From: Trypanosoma brucei gambiense DAL972
Taxonomy: Eukaryota; Euglenozoa; Kinetoplastea; Trypanosomatida; Trypanosomatidae
DNA length: 64,000 bases
Assembly: GCF_000210295.1 (NCBI RefSeq)
Contig: NC_026740.1
Coordinates: 1,743,691 to 1,807,690, forward strand
Reading direction: 5' to 3'
The translations under genes and the position numbers were made by a program. Position 1 is the first letter of the stretch. Every line of letters begins with the position of its first letter. Below are positions 1 through 11,527 of this stretch, in pieces. Under the pieces are notes generated by a model. The model saw nothing but the letters and a program-made list of their open reading frames with translations. It did no database searches and was not told where the DNA came from.

Positions 1-490
1 CAGAAGAACAATGGGAGAAAACGAAAGAAATTAAGCACGTTGAATCCGTTTCGCTGAATGGTACTCCAGAGGGATGAAGACACACGGGCCGCGCAACAGA
101 ACAACAATGTAAACGTAAAAAAAAAAAAGACATGCCCAGTGGAAAGAAAGTGGTGGCCGTGAAAAATTAAGGGAGTAAACAAATAAAGGTGGAACCAAAA
201 GCGTAAAAAATATTGGCGCGGAATCCGAGTTAAGAAAGTGGCGGCAGGCTCGGAGAAACATGAAAACTACAACAGAACCTATTATGAACGCGGAAACGAT
301 AGCAAAATGATAATACCGGTAATAATACTACAGAAAACAACACCACGAAAGAGGAATGAGAAAACGAAAACATTGCTCCCTGCCAACCAACCACCATGTT
401 CAAATATAAATCTCCAGACACGTATATATATATATATACAAATGAACGGAAGGCATGTAGGGGAACTAAAAAAGAAACTAATGGCGGTCT
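1..490. other. AT-rich intergenic DNA, left edge
   Basis: No credible gene. The stretch lies downstream of the peptidase T stop codon and probably holds its 3' UTR plus the start region of the next leftward gene. It has a poly-A run near 117-128 and a short (TA)n at about 423-438. Open frames here are short, mostly lack ATG starts and read through simple sequence. Confidence 0.6.
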
Positions 491-1753
491 TCACCGTTTC
501 CGCAGCTTGGGTAGCTTCGTGGCCAATAGTGCCAACTGCCGCGTGACCTCATATGACTTGACAAACGACGGAATGGGAAGAAACTCAAACTTCGAGTGGA
601 AGTTGTGTGCCCCTGTAAAGTAATTTGGGGTCACAACACCCCGGGAAGACAAAACAGCTCCATCGGTCCCGCCACGCATCGGTGTTACTTTTGGCTGCAC
701 ACCAACGCTGCGCAACGCATCGAACAGAAGGTCCACTGCAGAGCGATCGTCACCCAAAAAGTTGGCAATGTTGCGGTACTGCTCTGAAATGCTTAGCTCC
801 ACACCACCAGTTGGGTAGCACAGCCGAATGGACTCCGCAACCGAAAGAAGCTGTTGTTTGCGTGCTTCAAACCTGACTGCATCAAACTCGCGTATTTTGA
901 CATCCAATACCGCCTCATTCTGGTTGGCGTATATATCAGAAAACCACCAATAGCCATCACGCCCCGCCGTGCACTCGGGTGTTTCGTTGCGGTCAAACTG
1001 CGCAATGTAATCCATCGCCATGAGTAGCGGATTCACCAGCACACCCTTCGCAGACATGGGGTGAGCCGTGACGCCAGTGAAAGTGATACGCGCTGCCGCC
1101 GCATTAAAGTTCTCATAAACAACTTCACCCAACTCACAGCAATCGATCGTATACGCAAAGTCCACATCAAAACGAGCCTTTAGATCGAGATTCTTCGGAC
1201 CCAAGAGGCCAATCTCCTCATCAGGCACACAACATACAACAATATCACCATGTTCATCGTTCGGCTGCAACCCTGTGATCATTTCCATGACCACCGTGAT
1301 TGCTGCTTTGTCATCCGCCCCAAGCACGCTGGTACCATCGCCAAACAAAATATCCTGTCCAACGTAGGCCTCAATTTCTGGGTGCTCTGTCACCCGTAAC
1401 CAAATATCCTTTTCCTTGTTGAGGCAAACGTCACCCCCGTCGTAATGCAGCTTCTGCGCCCGTACAACCGGGCTGAGACCAACATCAACTGTGTCGAGAT
1501 GAACAATGAAACCGATAGTTGGGCAATCCTTCACAGTGCCCCGTTTAATCGCTGTTACTGTGGCGTGGTTGTCACACAATACATCCTCCAAACCCACATC
1601 TCGCAGTTCTCCAGCAATCAGCTCAGCGAGTTCCTGCTGCCCAGGGGATGTCGGTAAGGACTTCCCTGCAAAGGAGGCGTTGCTTTGACTGCTTATGGCA
1701 GAGTATCGCATGAAGCGATTCACAAGCCGCTGCTCAATGGTCTCTGCTGGCAT
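491..1753 (-). CDS. Peptidase T-like M20 metallo-aminotripeptidase
   Basis: Predicted 420-residue zinc peptidase of the M20B (PepT) group, which removes the N-terminal residue from tripeptides and is expected to act in the cytosol. The sequence shows the M20 landmarks in order: HLDTVDVG (first metal His and nearby Asp), GADDKAA (bridging Asp), DEEIG (catalytic and metal Glu) and a C-terminal HNFHSKFEF carrying the last metal His, with a dimerisation-type lid domain between. Length fits bacterial PepT (about 410). The open frame extends two codons further to a TTG; the first ATG is at 1753. It is the most downstream leftward gene seen. PepT-type enzymes are scattered in eukaryotes, so an ancient bacterial origin is plausible but not shown here. 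No signal peptide is visible. Confidence 0.9.
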   Translation of the reverse strand: MPAETIEQRLVNRFMRYSAISSQSNASFAGKSLPTSPGQQELAELIAGELRDVGLEDVLCDNHATVTAIKRGTVKDCPTIGFIVHLDTVDVGLSPVVRAQKLHYDGGDVCLNKEKDIWLRVTEHPEIEAYVGQDILFGDGTSVLGADDKAAITVVMEMITGLQPNDEHGDIVVCCVPDEEIGLLGPKNLDLKARFDVDFAYTIDCCELGEVVYENFNAAAARITFTGVTAHPMSAKGVLVNPLLMAMDYIAQFDRNETPECTAGRDGYWWFSDIYANQNEAVLDVKIREFDAVRFEARKQQLLSVAESIRLCYPTGGVELSISEQYRNIANFLGDDRSAVDLLFDALRSVGVQPKVTPMRGGTDGAVLSSRGVVTPNYFTGAHNFHSKFEFLPIPSFVKSYEVTRQLALLATKLPKLRKR

Positions 1754-2599
1754 GGCCAATAATTTCGGTGGTGGCTCGATTTATCAGAGAGTGAAGATTC
1801 CAATATACGTTCTGGCACAGCGGTTGCAACAAAAGAAAGCCAAAACTGTAATATTTATTTTTCCCCCTTTCTAGAGTGATTTCGCCAAAGACCTCAGGGG
1901 AAAGGGAGGGCACATCTGCGAAGTAAGCGCACTCCCACACAATCACAAATACACGTATTCAGATTGTACTTAGAACAAAAACAGCTGAAGATGAAGCAGA
2001 CGGCAACACAAAGTATACATCTTTGCTTGTTACAAAGCAAAGCGAAGGCATCAGCGATCGAACACACGCTTGCGAAGAAAAGCAAGCAGGGGAAACGGGA
2101 GTAAAAAAGGCAGTGCAAGTTACACACAGTGAACGCGTCGTGGTGAATCAGCACAAAGTGTCAGGAAAGGGTTCCTGGTTTTTCTTGTGGCCCTTCTCCT
2201 CCGCACCTTGTTTCATCTCTAATACTCAAAACAGACAAATGTAACAAATGTAATAAATGCACGAACCCTCTACAAACATGCCCCCAAATTCTTTCCCCCG
2301 GATTCCAACGAGCATTACCTCTCATTTTGCCCCCTCCTCTCACATGTTGAAGACGCCCTTGACAGCCCTCAAATTAGTTTCTTTTTTTTTTTTTTGCTTC
2401 CTCCTGTAGTGTATTACATAACTCCTCACCATGATAAAGTAACAATGCCATCATGGTGGAAAAGATGAAAATTGTACAGTCATCCCTCCATGCTACGGAG
2501 ACAAAAACACAACCATGTAGAGACGCATATATATATATATATATATGTTTGTATGTTTGTTCAGACATATGCTTACACACGAGGCTAGACCCAAACCCT
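1754..2599. other. Intergenic region, CFAP206 to peptidase T
   Basis: No gene seen. On the minus strand it carries the CFAP206 3' UTR and the splice signals of peptidase T. A poly-T run at about 2382-2394 and a (TA)n at about 2528-2546 are the only notable elements. Confidence 0.55.
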
Positions 2600-4522
2600 T
2601 TAATACAGGAAGGTCTTCTGTACCGTCTCGATTGCTGATGTTTTGGTGCCACGAAGCCCCTTTAAGTACTGTACCGTCCTTGGGGGTTGCACGGCGATAT
2701 CTTGCATTGTCTGCGTTGAGTCGTCTCTGGGCGGCCTACACTGCGTCGCGTTATCCCTCCTGAAGTGGGAGGCAATCGTTTGGGTTGAGTGAGTCCGCAT
2801 GTCAAGCAGATTCACAAGTTTCAGCGCCTGCCGCCGTAGATCCCATTCATTCCAACGGTAGTTGCGGTCAATGTAAGAATCAATCTGGCCGGTCTGCGTG
2901 CTAACGGTCTGGCGAGCAGCTAGTGCTTCCTCCTGTTGATGCTCATATCGACGCGTGCCCTCAATGTACAGCTCACGCGGCAAAAGATCCACCAAACCAA
3001 ACAACCCAACCATCACCATGTTAGACTTCACTAAGGTCTTTGCGTGGTCAACAAATCGTTGGGATGAGGCTGCGAACCTTAACAACTTTGAGGCTGTTTG
3101 AAATGCGTACCACTCCACCCTCTCGTTATCTACCTCGGAACGCATTACGAATCCCGGGAAAGCGGGGTCCCTAGAACCTACACGGCCCTCGACACAGAGA
3201 CCGTCCTCTAGAAGAGTTACAGGGCACATGCCATTCAAAGCACAGACTGCAGAGCGAGCGCGCAGTGTCTCAGCGTCTCGAGCGTAAAAAACTCTGTCTA
3301 ATTTGGTGGGTAAAGAGGCAGTTACAATAGATTCGAACCGTGCCTCTGTGGAGCATCGATCCGCCGGACCGTCCTCTTTTTCAAGGTTGATAGCCTCCTG
3401 TAAAAGTGTAGGTGGAAGCGACGAATTTGACACCTTGCCTAGTGAGAGAGAGAGAGTCATCAGGGCCTTGATATCTTCAAATGATTGAAAACTGCGCTGC
3501 GCCTCCTCATACACTTCAGCAAGCTCGATAAACTTGGGGTACACCGTAGCTTTTGAAACATTCTTCCGTAGAGAAACTCCATCAGAACGCATGGACCTTG
3601 TGCCAAGAACGTCTTTAACAGCTTCCAACGCCGCTTCGTATGATGGAAGCAACTCACCAAATATTTGGTTGTTAAGGGTATCTAGCTGTTGCTTGGCCAT
3701 ACGTATGTTTAACAATAACTGAAGTTGTCGGTGATACTCTGCACAGATCGCCTCACGCATCGATCCTTCAACAGGCGTTGAGGGGGAGCGCAGCACAGCC
3801 ACGTACCTGGCGCACGCTGAAATGGCCTCCTCTAGTTCTTTTTCTATATGTTCCCGCAGAGATGACATCAGTAACTCTGCTTTATCCCTTGGTGGAGTGA
3901 TGCCTGTGCCAACACTCTTACCGCAGGCCACGTTATGAAGCCGTATACCCCACACAATGCGACGAAGTTCCTGAAGTTGTCGTTTTTTCTCTTCAGGTGG
4001 CTGACTCGCAAACGCGGGGACTTGCGATTTGGGGAGCACCGCGGTGAGCACCAACGCCGTCTCCTTCCGCGCCGGAAGATTCGACTGACTCTCTTCCGCT
4101 TGCCCATAACAGTGCAAAATAAAGAATGTCATTTCACCCAGAAGCTCCTCCGGCAAACGCTCCGAATTATCACACAGAGAGGTAAGGAGCTTCAACGTGA
4201 CTGTCTCAAACTTCACCCGCTCTTTATGACGCTTGGCCTTCAACTTCGTGGGGAGTGATAGTGTTCGGCACTGGAGTGAGAGGGTCGCCATCAAATCCTC
4301 CGAACAGGTAACGAGAAAATTTGCAACATCTTCCACCATGGTTTCGATTGCTTCCGGCGTCATCTCGACATCGCCCTTCGCGTCACGGAAGGGGGAGTTG
4401 CGCAACTGCAAGCGCAGGACAAAAGAGGCGAGCTCCGTCGTGAGGGACATGGAAGAACCTCCAGCCGTCAGTTTGCCAAAACGGCGAACAATCTCCCTTG
4501 CAACCACAGGCGTGACGTCCAT
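2600..4522 (-). CDS. CFAP206: Cilia- and flagella-associated protein 206 (FAP206)
   Basis: 640 residues, ATG start at 4522. CFAP206/FAP206 is a conserved axonemal protein that docks radial spoke RS2 and a dynein arm in other ciliates and algae. The match is best in the last 90 residues: WNEWDLRRQALKL near residue 557, then an STQT motif, a HFRRDNATQC segment, DSTQTM, and a YLKGLRG motif close to the end, all in the order of the animal proteins. A Cys-containing NGMCPVTLLEDGLC segment in the middle is also typical of the family. Length is as in the family (about 620). No signal peptide or membrane segment. It sits next to a kinesin-9 gene, also a flagellar protein. Family identification is confident; exact function in the trypanosome flagellum is inferred. 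Confidence 0.9.
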   Translation of the reverse strand: MDVTPVVAREIVRRFGKLTAGGSSMSLTTELASFVLRLQLRNSPFRDAKGDVEMTPEAIETMVEDVANFLVTCSEDLMATLSLQCRTLSLPTKLKAKRHKERVKFETVTLKLLTSLCDNSERLPEELLGEMTFFILHCYGQAEESQSNLPARKETALVLTAVLPKSQVPAFASQPPEEKKRQLQELRRIVWGIRLHNVACGKSVGTGITPPRDKAELLMSSLREHIEKELEEAISACARYVAVLRSPSTPVEGSMREAICAEYHRQLQLLLNIRMAKQQLDTLNNQIFGELLPSYEAALEAVKDVLGTRSMRSDGVSLRKNVSKATVYPKFIELAEVYEEAQRSFQSFEDIKALMTLSLSLGKVSNSSLPPTLLQEAINLEKEDGPADRCSTEARFESIVTASLPTKLDRVFYARDAETLRARSAVCALNGMCPVTLLEDGLCVEGRVGSRDPAFPGFVMRSEVDNERVEWYAFQTASKLLRFAASSQRFVDHAKTLVKSNMVMVGLFGLVDLLPRELYIEGTRRYEHQQEEALAARQTVSTQTGQIDSYIDRNYRWNEWDLRRQALKLVNLLDMRTHSTQTIASHFRRDNATQCRPPRDDSTQTMQDIAVQPPRTVQYLKGLRGTKTSAIETVQKTFLY

Positions 4523-5889
4523 CCTTAATGTTTCTAACCTTGTTGCGTGAAGACGTGGGCGCCTCTCAAACCTCTAATGTCTGCTTCTCCCCTTGATTTA
4601 CTCTTTCCTTCCACCGATCCGCCGCAGTGGTAAAAGCTTAGCCTCGCCCACACTAAACAACTCGGTCCTCTACTTCCCTCTTTCGCTCCTTTTTAAAGTC
4701 CCCTTCTTAGCCTTCAGAAACCGATAAAACCACCAACCAGTACCTTGCTCGTACAGTGGCGTGCAGTTTATAAATACGTACGCACGTACAGCCACGCGTA
4801 TGCGATTGTAGAAAGTGTACCAGAAGTAAAAATGGGAAAGAAATGAACAGCGTACCGAAGAAAAGTTCACAAACGCGGAAAACAGCATGTTATGCGCACA
4901 GTCATAAAGAAACATATATGCATATATGTAAGCCCCAGACGGAGAGGTGCAAAGGAATGAGGAAACTTATAATTTCTTTGGAAAGACAACGGAGTGAAGG
5001 AACCATATATATATATATAATACAACAAAAAGAAAAAAGTGAGGGGCAAAGAGAAAAAGGGAAACTGGGTAACTCAAGCACGGTGGCACAAGGTGGTGGG
5101 GAAAGGCGGTGCACAGGTGGAAAGTATGCTTGTACCATCAATAAAAAGCATATAACAATCCAAACAACGAAAGGAAACGTTGACATGTGCAGAAGAAAGG
5201 GAAGAGCAGGTAACGTGAGGTAATGCTATAAGTACAAACACGGGCAACAGGCGGAAACAAAAAGATTGGGAAGGAAAGAAAGGTAAGTTGAGGATCGAAT
5301 GAAGTCCTTAAAAACATTATTACTTCGACCTAACAAACGAAACGCCTCTCCCTTCCACCACCGCCACCACTCCCCTCTCCAACCTCTCTGACCAGTTGAG
5401 ACCGCAACTCCCACAATCATCACCGCTAGAGTTTCTCAACACATGCATCCTTCCTTTCAATACTCACTAATAGAAACACATTAACACAAATGAATATACA
5501 TATGCACACACACACACACACGTGTATGCATGACAACATGTGCAAACCTCTGGTATGAACGAAACACTAATCATGTCTCTTTCCCTTCCCCCTACCACAA
5601 CCTCTTTACATATCCTCTTCTTCACTGACATGCGCGATTCCATGTGCAGAAACTCCCTTCCCTCCTCTTCACCTCTCTTTTTTTTTCCTTTGCGCATTCC
5701 CTACACTTCCGTCGACTGACGACTGTAAGCTACTTTTCCTCGGAACTTTTCTTTTCTTTTATTTTTATTTTTTGCAAAGCTCACGTGAAATTTCTAAAAA
5801 TCGTGAGCCGATACTAATAGTAAACAGTGTGAACATTTCCCTCTCCCCTCTAAATTCCATCGCCACATCTCACACCGGAGCAGGAACAC

Positions 5890-5924
<35 letters not shown>

Positions 5925-6104
5925 GCAGGGGAATAAGGATGTATGTTACATTTTTGTGGCGACGTCTTCTCATTTATGCGTTTCTTTGCTTCGTTGGAAG
6001 CCGCAATGTTGGACTCTAAAATGCACCAAACGTCACGACTCCATTGTATCATGAACCTTGTTGTGGTCTCCACATCACCAGTTCATATCCCTATTACTCG
6101 CTGG
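4523..6104. other. Intergenic region, kinesin-9 to CFAP206
   Basis: No credible gene in 1.6 kb. It should contain the long kinesin 3' UTR and the splice acceptor for CFAP206. Simple repeats include (TA)n at about 5006-5018, (CA)n at about 5503-5521 and a mixed (CA)n(TA)n at about 5889-5924. Open frames are low complexity and lack family resemblance. Confidence 0.55.
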
Positions 6105-8780
6105 TCACCGCGTGCTGGGAATGGTATCCACTTTGAGCATGGGAATCGTTGCCTTATCCACCTGTTGTGCCACTAACGACTGTAAGCTCATTTGATGCCA
6201 GTAATTAAAGTTGTTCATAAATTCTTCACGAAGTCGATCAAGTTGGGATGTTAATAGACTTTGCTCCGTCTTCGCTCGGGTCAGCGCGGTGGTAACATGC
6301 CGCAAGTGCAACTTCCTCTCCTCGGGTTTCATATTGATTAATTGCTCTAACTCTGACGTGTCTAATGCATCAGTGGGACGTCCGGGGCTGTCGGTAGCCG
6401 ATGCCATGGCCTCAGCTCCCGTTTCGCCAGCAGTTGTTTCATTAAAAACATGTTGTGTAGGACTCCCGTTGGGGACAATAAACGGCAAATGACCACCGCC
6501 GGGCCCGGCGTTCTCCCTCTTCGGGTCAAAGTTTCCGTACCTTTCCATAACTACCTGAACATCCTTAACCTTCTGCCGAAGGCGGTGCATCTCGTCGTTC
6601 TTGCGGGCGAGTTTCTCTTGCGCTGAGTTTATGGCCTGAACGTGGCATATGCCCGATGGGGTTTGTTTGTATATTTCAAAAGCCGCACGCTTGTCGCGTG
6701 TTATACTTTCCAACCGCACTAAAGATTTGCCACCAGGCGCCGGTGAGGAAGGACCGACAAAGCCAGCAGTCGGTGCGACGCCAGGCTCAAGCCGGGTTTC
6801 AATTGCAGAACCTCGTCCACCATGTGGCCGAGAACGGTCCTTCCCAAGATCCCTTTCTAACATTGACGCGGACTCCGAGGACGCATTTAATTTGAACCGG
6901 TGAGTAGTATTTGAGCCACCGGGAAAATCCGACGCGGCAGCAGATGCACTGGTAACAGGAGTTAGTGTCCTTCCTGCTGCAGCTGCCGCACCTGAAATGC
7001 GCCTGTCGCCGGGGCGCATGGTGGAAGGCATAAATGTATCCCGGGGGCTAGTGATACTCTGGTGATGCTGTTGTTGCTGATATGGTAACTGTAATGGTTG
7101 TGGTAGTTGTTGCTGCTGCTGCAGCAGTTGCTGTTGCTGAAACATATCTCCTAGAGCAGTACTGGCCCTTTCCGCTGTACCAACACTCACACCAACACTG
7201 GCATCCATGGTACTATTTACATGTCGTGGGGTTTCCTTCGGCTCCTGTGAGCCAGTTGGTCTGGCGACGTTTTTCGTCCTCTGCTGAGCCCTCTGGGAGC
7301 TTGTGGGTGGCGGAGACGCCGACCGTTCCGCGGTACGGAGCTGCGATTCCATATCTAACAGCAGCGTCTTGAATACGGAAAAACATGCATACATTTCACG
7401 CACGCATGAGACACGTATTTGGGGTATGGATCCCTCCACGTACGCCATCACAATATCCCGAGCTCCATTAATCTCGTCACTTTCAAGTGGAGCCGTTGGG
7501 ATCGCCACTCGACCCGCGAACTGATCCTGCATGCGAAGCTCCGACTTGAGACTGTTCACCTGCTTCTGCAGTACACGGATTTGGGCCTCAGGGTCTAACG
7601 CCACATTCGGGGTGGGATTGGATTCCACACGCATCAAACGCTTAGCAAAGTTCAGGGTAGCGAGTGTCGCTTCCATATGCTCATGTTGTGGCCAAACGTT
7701 CGCGATAATTGTCGTCATAGTCCCACCCCCCAACGAATCCTTCAGTAGCATCGTCAACTTACTTTGTCTAAAAGGGACGTGCCGAGACCGCGCAGACGAC
7801 ACAGCAAGTATCACCTGCTCTAGCATAATGAGCGACCGGTTGATCATGTGGGCTTCCTGTTTCTCCGCCTCTGTGCTGGTGGCGTGCGTCCTCTCACTTC
7901 CGGCAAAATCAACAAAACTCATCCGTGAAACAAGAGTAACTGCATCGCTGTCCAACAGACTCGTGCTTGTAACATAAACCGTGAGCACAGCGTGTGAACG
8001 GGAACTTTCACGGTTGAGTGCATTGGCACCAGTCAGGCGACGCCCAACCCCTTCAGAGACGGCAGCCACCGCATCCGCCTCCGTTGGGCACTGCCGTTCG
8101 TCAACCCCACGAAGCACAACAGTCCCCTCACCGCTAATGGTTACAGTGGCTTTACCATCGCCTTTGGAATTGGAGGGCACGTTCGCTACATCATAGTTGG
8201 GAGAACCTGTGCGTTGCCTGTTGAAACCGCCATCAACGTTTTTGTCACGGCCGGGCCGCTTGGTTGCAACTGCCGTCTCCGACGCGGACGGGCCTTTTCC
8301 CAACAGGTCAAACACCTGTTCATTGTACACCTCCACAAAAGTTACCTTGACGGTGTACCTTCGGTCGGTGGAGGTGCGTATCGCTTCGAAGAGGACCTCA
8401 ATCGCCCGCTGCACACATCCACGTGTGGAGAAGGTGTCGGTTCCAAACATGGTGTAAGTTTTCCCCGCCCCGCACTGTCCGTAACAAAGCAGCGTGCAGC
8501 TGTAACCCTGTAGTACGGAATCAATCAGATCTGATACAGCGGTATTGTAAACTGACTCCTGAGATGCGTTATGAAGCACTGCAGCGGCTGAGAAGGTGAG
8601 TGTTTCCTCCTTGACAGCAGTTTCAGCTCTATTGATGCCCGCTTTCGTGGCTGTTGGGCCTCGTGCTCCCACTCCCATCGGTCGGGAAACAGACACAACA
8701 TTATTGGGTAATATGCGGAAGGCGCTAGCCACCGTATCAGTAGGTTTTGTACGAATAATAACACGTACCTGTGACCGCAT
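6105..8780 (-). CDS. Kinesin-9 family motor protein
   Basis: 891 residues from the first ATG at 8780; the open frame has three more codons beginning at TTG. N-terminal motor domain, about residues 5-385: P-loop GQCGAGKT near 103, switch I NRESSRSH, switch II DFAGSER near 291 (Phe replaces the usual Leu), and a PFRQSKLTMLLKDSLGG helix. After the motor, the ANVWPQ...LNFAKR segment and the LQKQVNSLKSELRMQD coil resemble KIF9/KLP1. A second kinesin-9 hallmark, KRAAFEIYKQ followed by a coiled coil, lies near residue 697. A Gln-rich linker at about 545-575 separates the two. Kinesin-9 motors work in the axoneme central pair and in flagellar beating; trypanosomes have two forms (9A and 9B) and I cannot say which this is. 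Flagellar neighbour: CFAP206. Confidence 0.9.
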   Translation of the reverse strand: MRSQVRVIIRTKPTDTVASAFRILPNNVVSVSRPMGVGARGPTATKAGINRAETAVKEETLTFSAAAVLHNASQESVYNTAVSDLIDSVLQGYSCTLLCYGQCGAGKTYTMFGTDTFSTRGCVQRAIEVLFEAIRTSTDRRYTVKVTFVEVYNEQVFDLLGKGPSASETAVATKRPGRDKNVDGGFNRQRTGSPNYDVANVPSNSKGDGKATVTISGEGTVVLRGVDERQCPTEADAVAAVSEGVGRRLTGANALNRESSRSHAVLTVYVTSTSLLDSDAVTLVSRMSFVDFAGSERTHATSTEAEKQEAHMINRSLIMLEQVILAVSSARSRHVPFRQSKLTMLLKDSLGGGTMTTIIANVWPQHEHMEATLATLNFAKRLMRVESNPTPNVALDPEAQIRVLQKQVNSLKSELRMQDQFAGRVAIPTAPLESDEINGARDIVMAYVEGSIPQIRVSCVREMYACFSVFKTLLLDMESQLRTAERSASPPPTSSQRAQQRTKNVARPTGSQEPKETPRHVNSTMDASVGVSVGTAERASTALGDMFQQQQLLQQQQQLPQPLQLPYQQQQHHQSITSPRDTFMPSTMRPGDRRISGAAAAAGRTLTPVTSASAAASDFPGGSNTTHRFKLNASSESASMLERDLGKDRSRPHGGRGSAIETRLEPGVAPTAGFVGPSSPAPGGKSLVRLESITRDKRAAFEIYKQTPSGICHVQAINSAQEKLARKNDEMHRLRQKVKDVQVVMERYGNFDPKRENAGPGGGHLPFIVPNGSPTQHVFNETTAGETGAEAMASATDSPGRPTDALDTSELEQLINMKPEERKLHLRHVTTALTRAKTEQSLLTSQLDRLREEFMNNFNYWHQMSLQSLVAQQVDKATIPMLKVDTIPSTR

Positions 8781-11527
8781 AGTAACCAAATTGCTTACTT
8801 AACAATACGCCTTTCGCTGTTGCTGCTGCTTTTGTCGTTTTAAATACTTTGATGTTTTTTAGTCTCGAAACAAATGACGCAGACTTTCACGTATGGTACC
8901 CTCAGTCTTACTGGAGCGCACACACTCTTCTTCTTCCTTTCAATGCTTTCGGGTTCCTTCTTCCCTCTTCGTGGCTTCGCTCTGTATTTAACTGCTTTCT
9001 TTTTTTTCCCCCTTCGCCCTGTTCCTTTGCTTTGTTTTTTTTCTTTCTTTCTTTCTCCCCTAATGCGCTCCCTCTCCTCCTTGTCGATGCGTCTGCCACT
9101 TCCCCACTAAATGGATCAGAGGTGTTAAAAAAAATAAGTAAATAAATAAATGGAAAGTTAAAAGGTAAGTAGGGGCAAAGAAGGCAGAATTAATTTTGAG
9201 ACTAAGAAACTACCCGTAAAAAGACGGCACAACATAATGTCCCAAAAAAATGCATTGGCAAATCTGAGAAATAGGGCAACTAAAAAGGGATAAAAGGGAG
9301 GATGGATGGAGAAAAAAAAAATTCATTAGGTGGGAGGGAGGGAAATAAATAAACCGCAACGCATTCAGCGCGTTTCTTTTGCGGCTCCTCAGGTCAAATG
9401 ATATACCCGATATCGGGAATAAGGGGGGGAAACTCATTTATTTATTCATTCATTTGTCGAGGGGGGGTTAGGGAAGAGGGGTTTCACATGCAAATATATA
9501 CATTAATTAAATTAAATAAATTAAATATATATTCATTTATATATACTTGCACTTCCTCTTCAGTAAAGGAAAAACAAAAATAAAAAAAATAACAATCAAA
9601 GGCACTTGCTCCAACTGTGAAAAAAAAAACACAAAAAAACAAAGAAACAAAGAAAAAAGGAAGACAAGGGAAATGGCAGGTGTAAAAAACACAAGTGACG
9701 AGAAAATACGGAAGTAGAGAAAGAGAAGGGAAGGTTAAAGATAGTCACAACACGAGCGTTTACGTCACAACACACTCGCTGTCAAATACATAAAACAAAA
9801 CAAAACACAGCGACAAAAAAGAAAACTAAATCATTCCAAAGGTAGGTAATTAATTTTAAAGTAAAATAATAATAATAATAATTATTATTATTATTAACTA
9901 CAAATAAATTAAAATAATTAGCGGATCAATGGCAACATCAACACAAAAAGAAAAATAATTAAAACTAATTTACCCTCATCCTCACCCTTCGCACTCTCAG
10001 TTTCGCATGTGAATGGAGACGGTACTGAAATTTTGCTTTGCAGTGTCCAGCCGTCACATCCCTCACACATTTCCAATATCAAATTTTACATTCCCCTTTC
10101 CTGTTTTGTTTTGTTTTATCTTCCATAACCTTCGTAGTTGTCATGCAAATGAACACAAATAATATAAATATATTTATTTATTTAGATTTTTTTTTCGTGT
10201 TGCAATGGCAGTAGACAAAGGGACCGAAAGAAATAAATTCACGAAAATAGAAAAATACAACTTGGGAAACGGTAGAGAACAAAATATTTTTTTTTACAAA
10301 AAAAAAAAAAAACATGGTAATAATAAAAATAAAGCGAGCGCGCAAAATTAATAAAAAAAAGAAACAAAAATGCTACATCCACATTCTTTGACATTGTCCA
10401 TCTGCACACAAAAAAAAATAGTCAAATAAATATTAGTACAAACATTTAAAAAAAAAAATACTCGTTTATATAACACCTATCATATAAAACATATTATATT
10501 ATATGATATAATAAAAATTCAACATCACATACCGCCTCAGGACGGGTATTATCACACATTAAAGAAGATAAGGGGAAAAAACAAAAAAACAAAAAGTAAA
10601 AAAGAAAAGAAGTAAAAGAAGTGCTGGAAACGGCAGTGAGTTCCATCCCAGGGAAAGAAGCCGTACTAAATAATGCTGAACGCACAAACAAAAATAATAA
10701 TAATAATAATAAGAGGTAAAAATAATATAAGAACGAGTAACGGCTAACTAATCGCCTCCGTGATTGAAGTGAAGTCGTCAGATGCCACAAGCGCGCGTAA
10801 AGCACATGAGTGCAGCAAAATAAAATAAAATTTAAATTTAAAAAAAAAAAAAAGAGAGTGTACACACAAGAGGAATGACAAAATCAAATTCTTTTTGAAA
10901 AAGGAAAACGCTCAACCTAAACAAATAGAAACGCACGAACAAAATGCTCTGAGAGCGAAAAGTACGGCGGTTTCCATGCTGCTGTTAAACAAACAGACGA
11001 GAAGAGGGGGAAATATACATATATATATATATATATATATTAAAAATGACATAACAGCAGCAAACTATCGTAGGTGAAAAGGAACCAAACGAGTTGTGCT
11101 GGCTGCGGCACATGCTTCGTTACCACTACGCCGTACTCATCGGTACATCTATATTGGCGTATGAGGACGGATGGAACATGGGAAATCAAATATATACATA
11201 TTAACACAAACAGATAAATATATTGTAAATAGGCATATAAACACCAAGAAAATAAAAAGGAAAAATACTGCAAATCAATCCAACAGAAAAAATTTCCGTT
11301 CGACCTTCAATTACCGCTCCTTCACAAAGCCGGTTTTGTTATCTAAAGAATCAGCAGCCAAGGTCACAAACAGAAGCTGCTGTCCGGGAAGGCAACAAAA
11401 AGTAAAAAAAAAGAACAAAAACGAGGCAATGGGGTTAAATAAACAAATAATAAAACAAACAAACAAACAGACAGACACATATATAATATTTATATGCTCA
11501 CTGGAAACACCGGCAGGAAGGGGCACG
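8781..11527. other. Long AT-rich intergenic region, WD40 gene to kinesin-9
   Basis: 2.7 kb without a credible gene, presumably mostly the 3' UTR of the WD40 gene, with the kinesin splice signals at the left end. It is rich in A and T homopolymers, TAAA and TTTA clusters (9520-9560, 10140-10200) and a 30-bp (AAT)n/(ATT)n palindrome at 9867-9896. Open frames are poly-T/poly-A artefacts. Confidence 0.55.
9867..9896. repeat. Perfect (AAT)n-(ATT)n palindrome
   Basis: Two 15-bp arms meeting at 9881/9882 are exact reverse complements, built from AAT repeats on the left and ATT on the right. It could form a hairpin in the 3' UTR of the WD40 transcript or simply be a microsatellite. A similar element occurs at 19396-19423. 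Confidence 0.8.
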
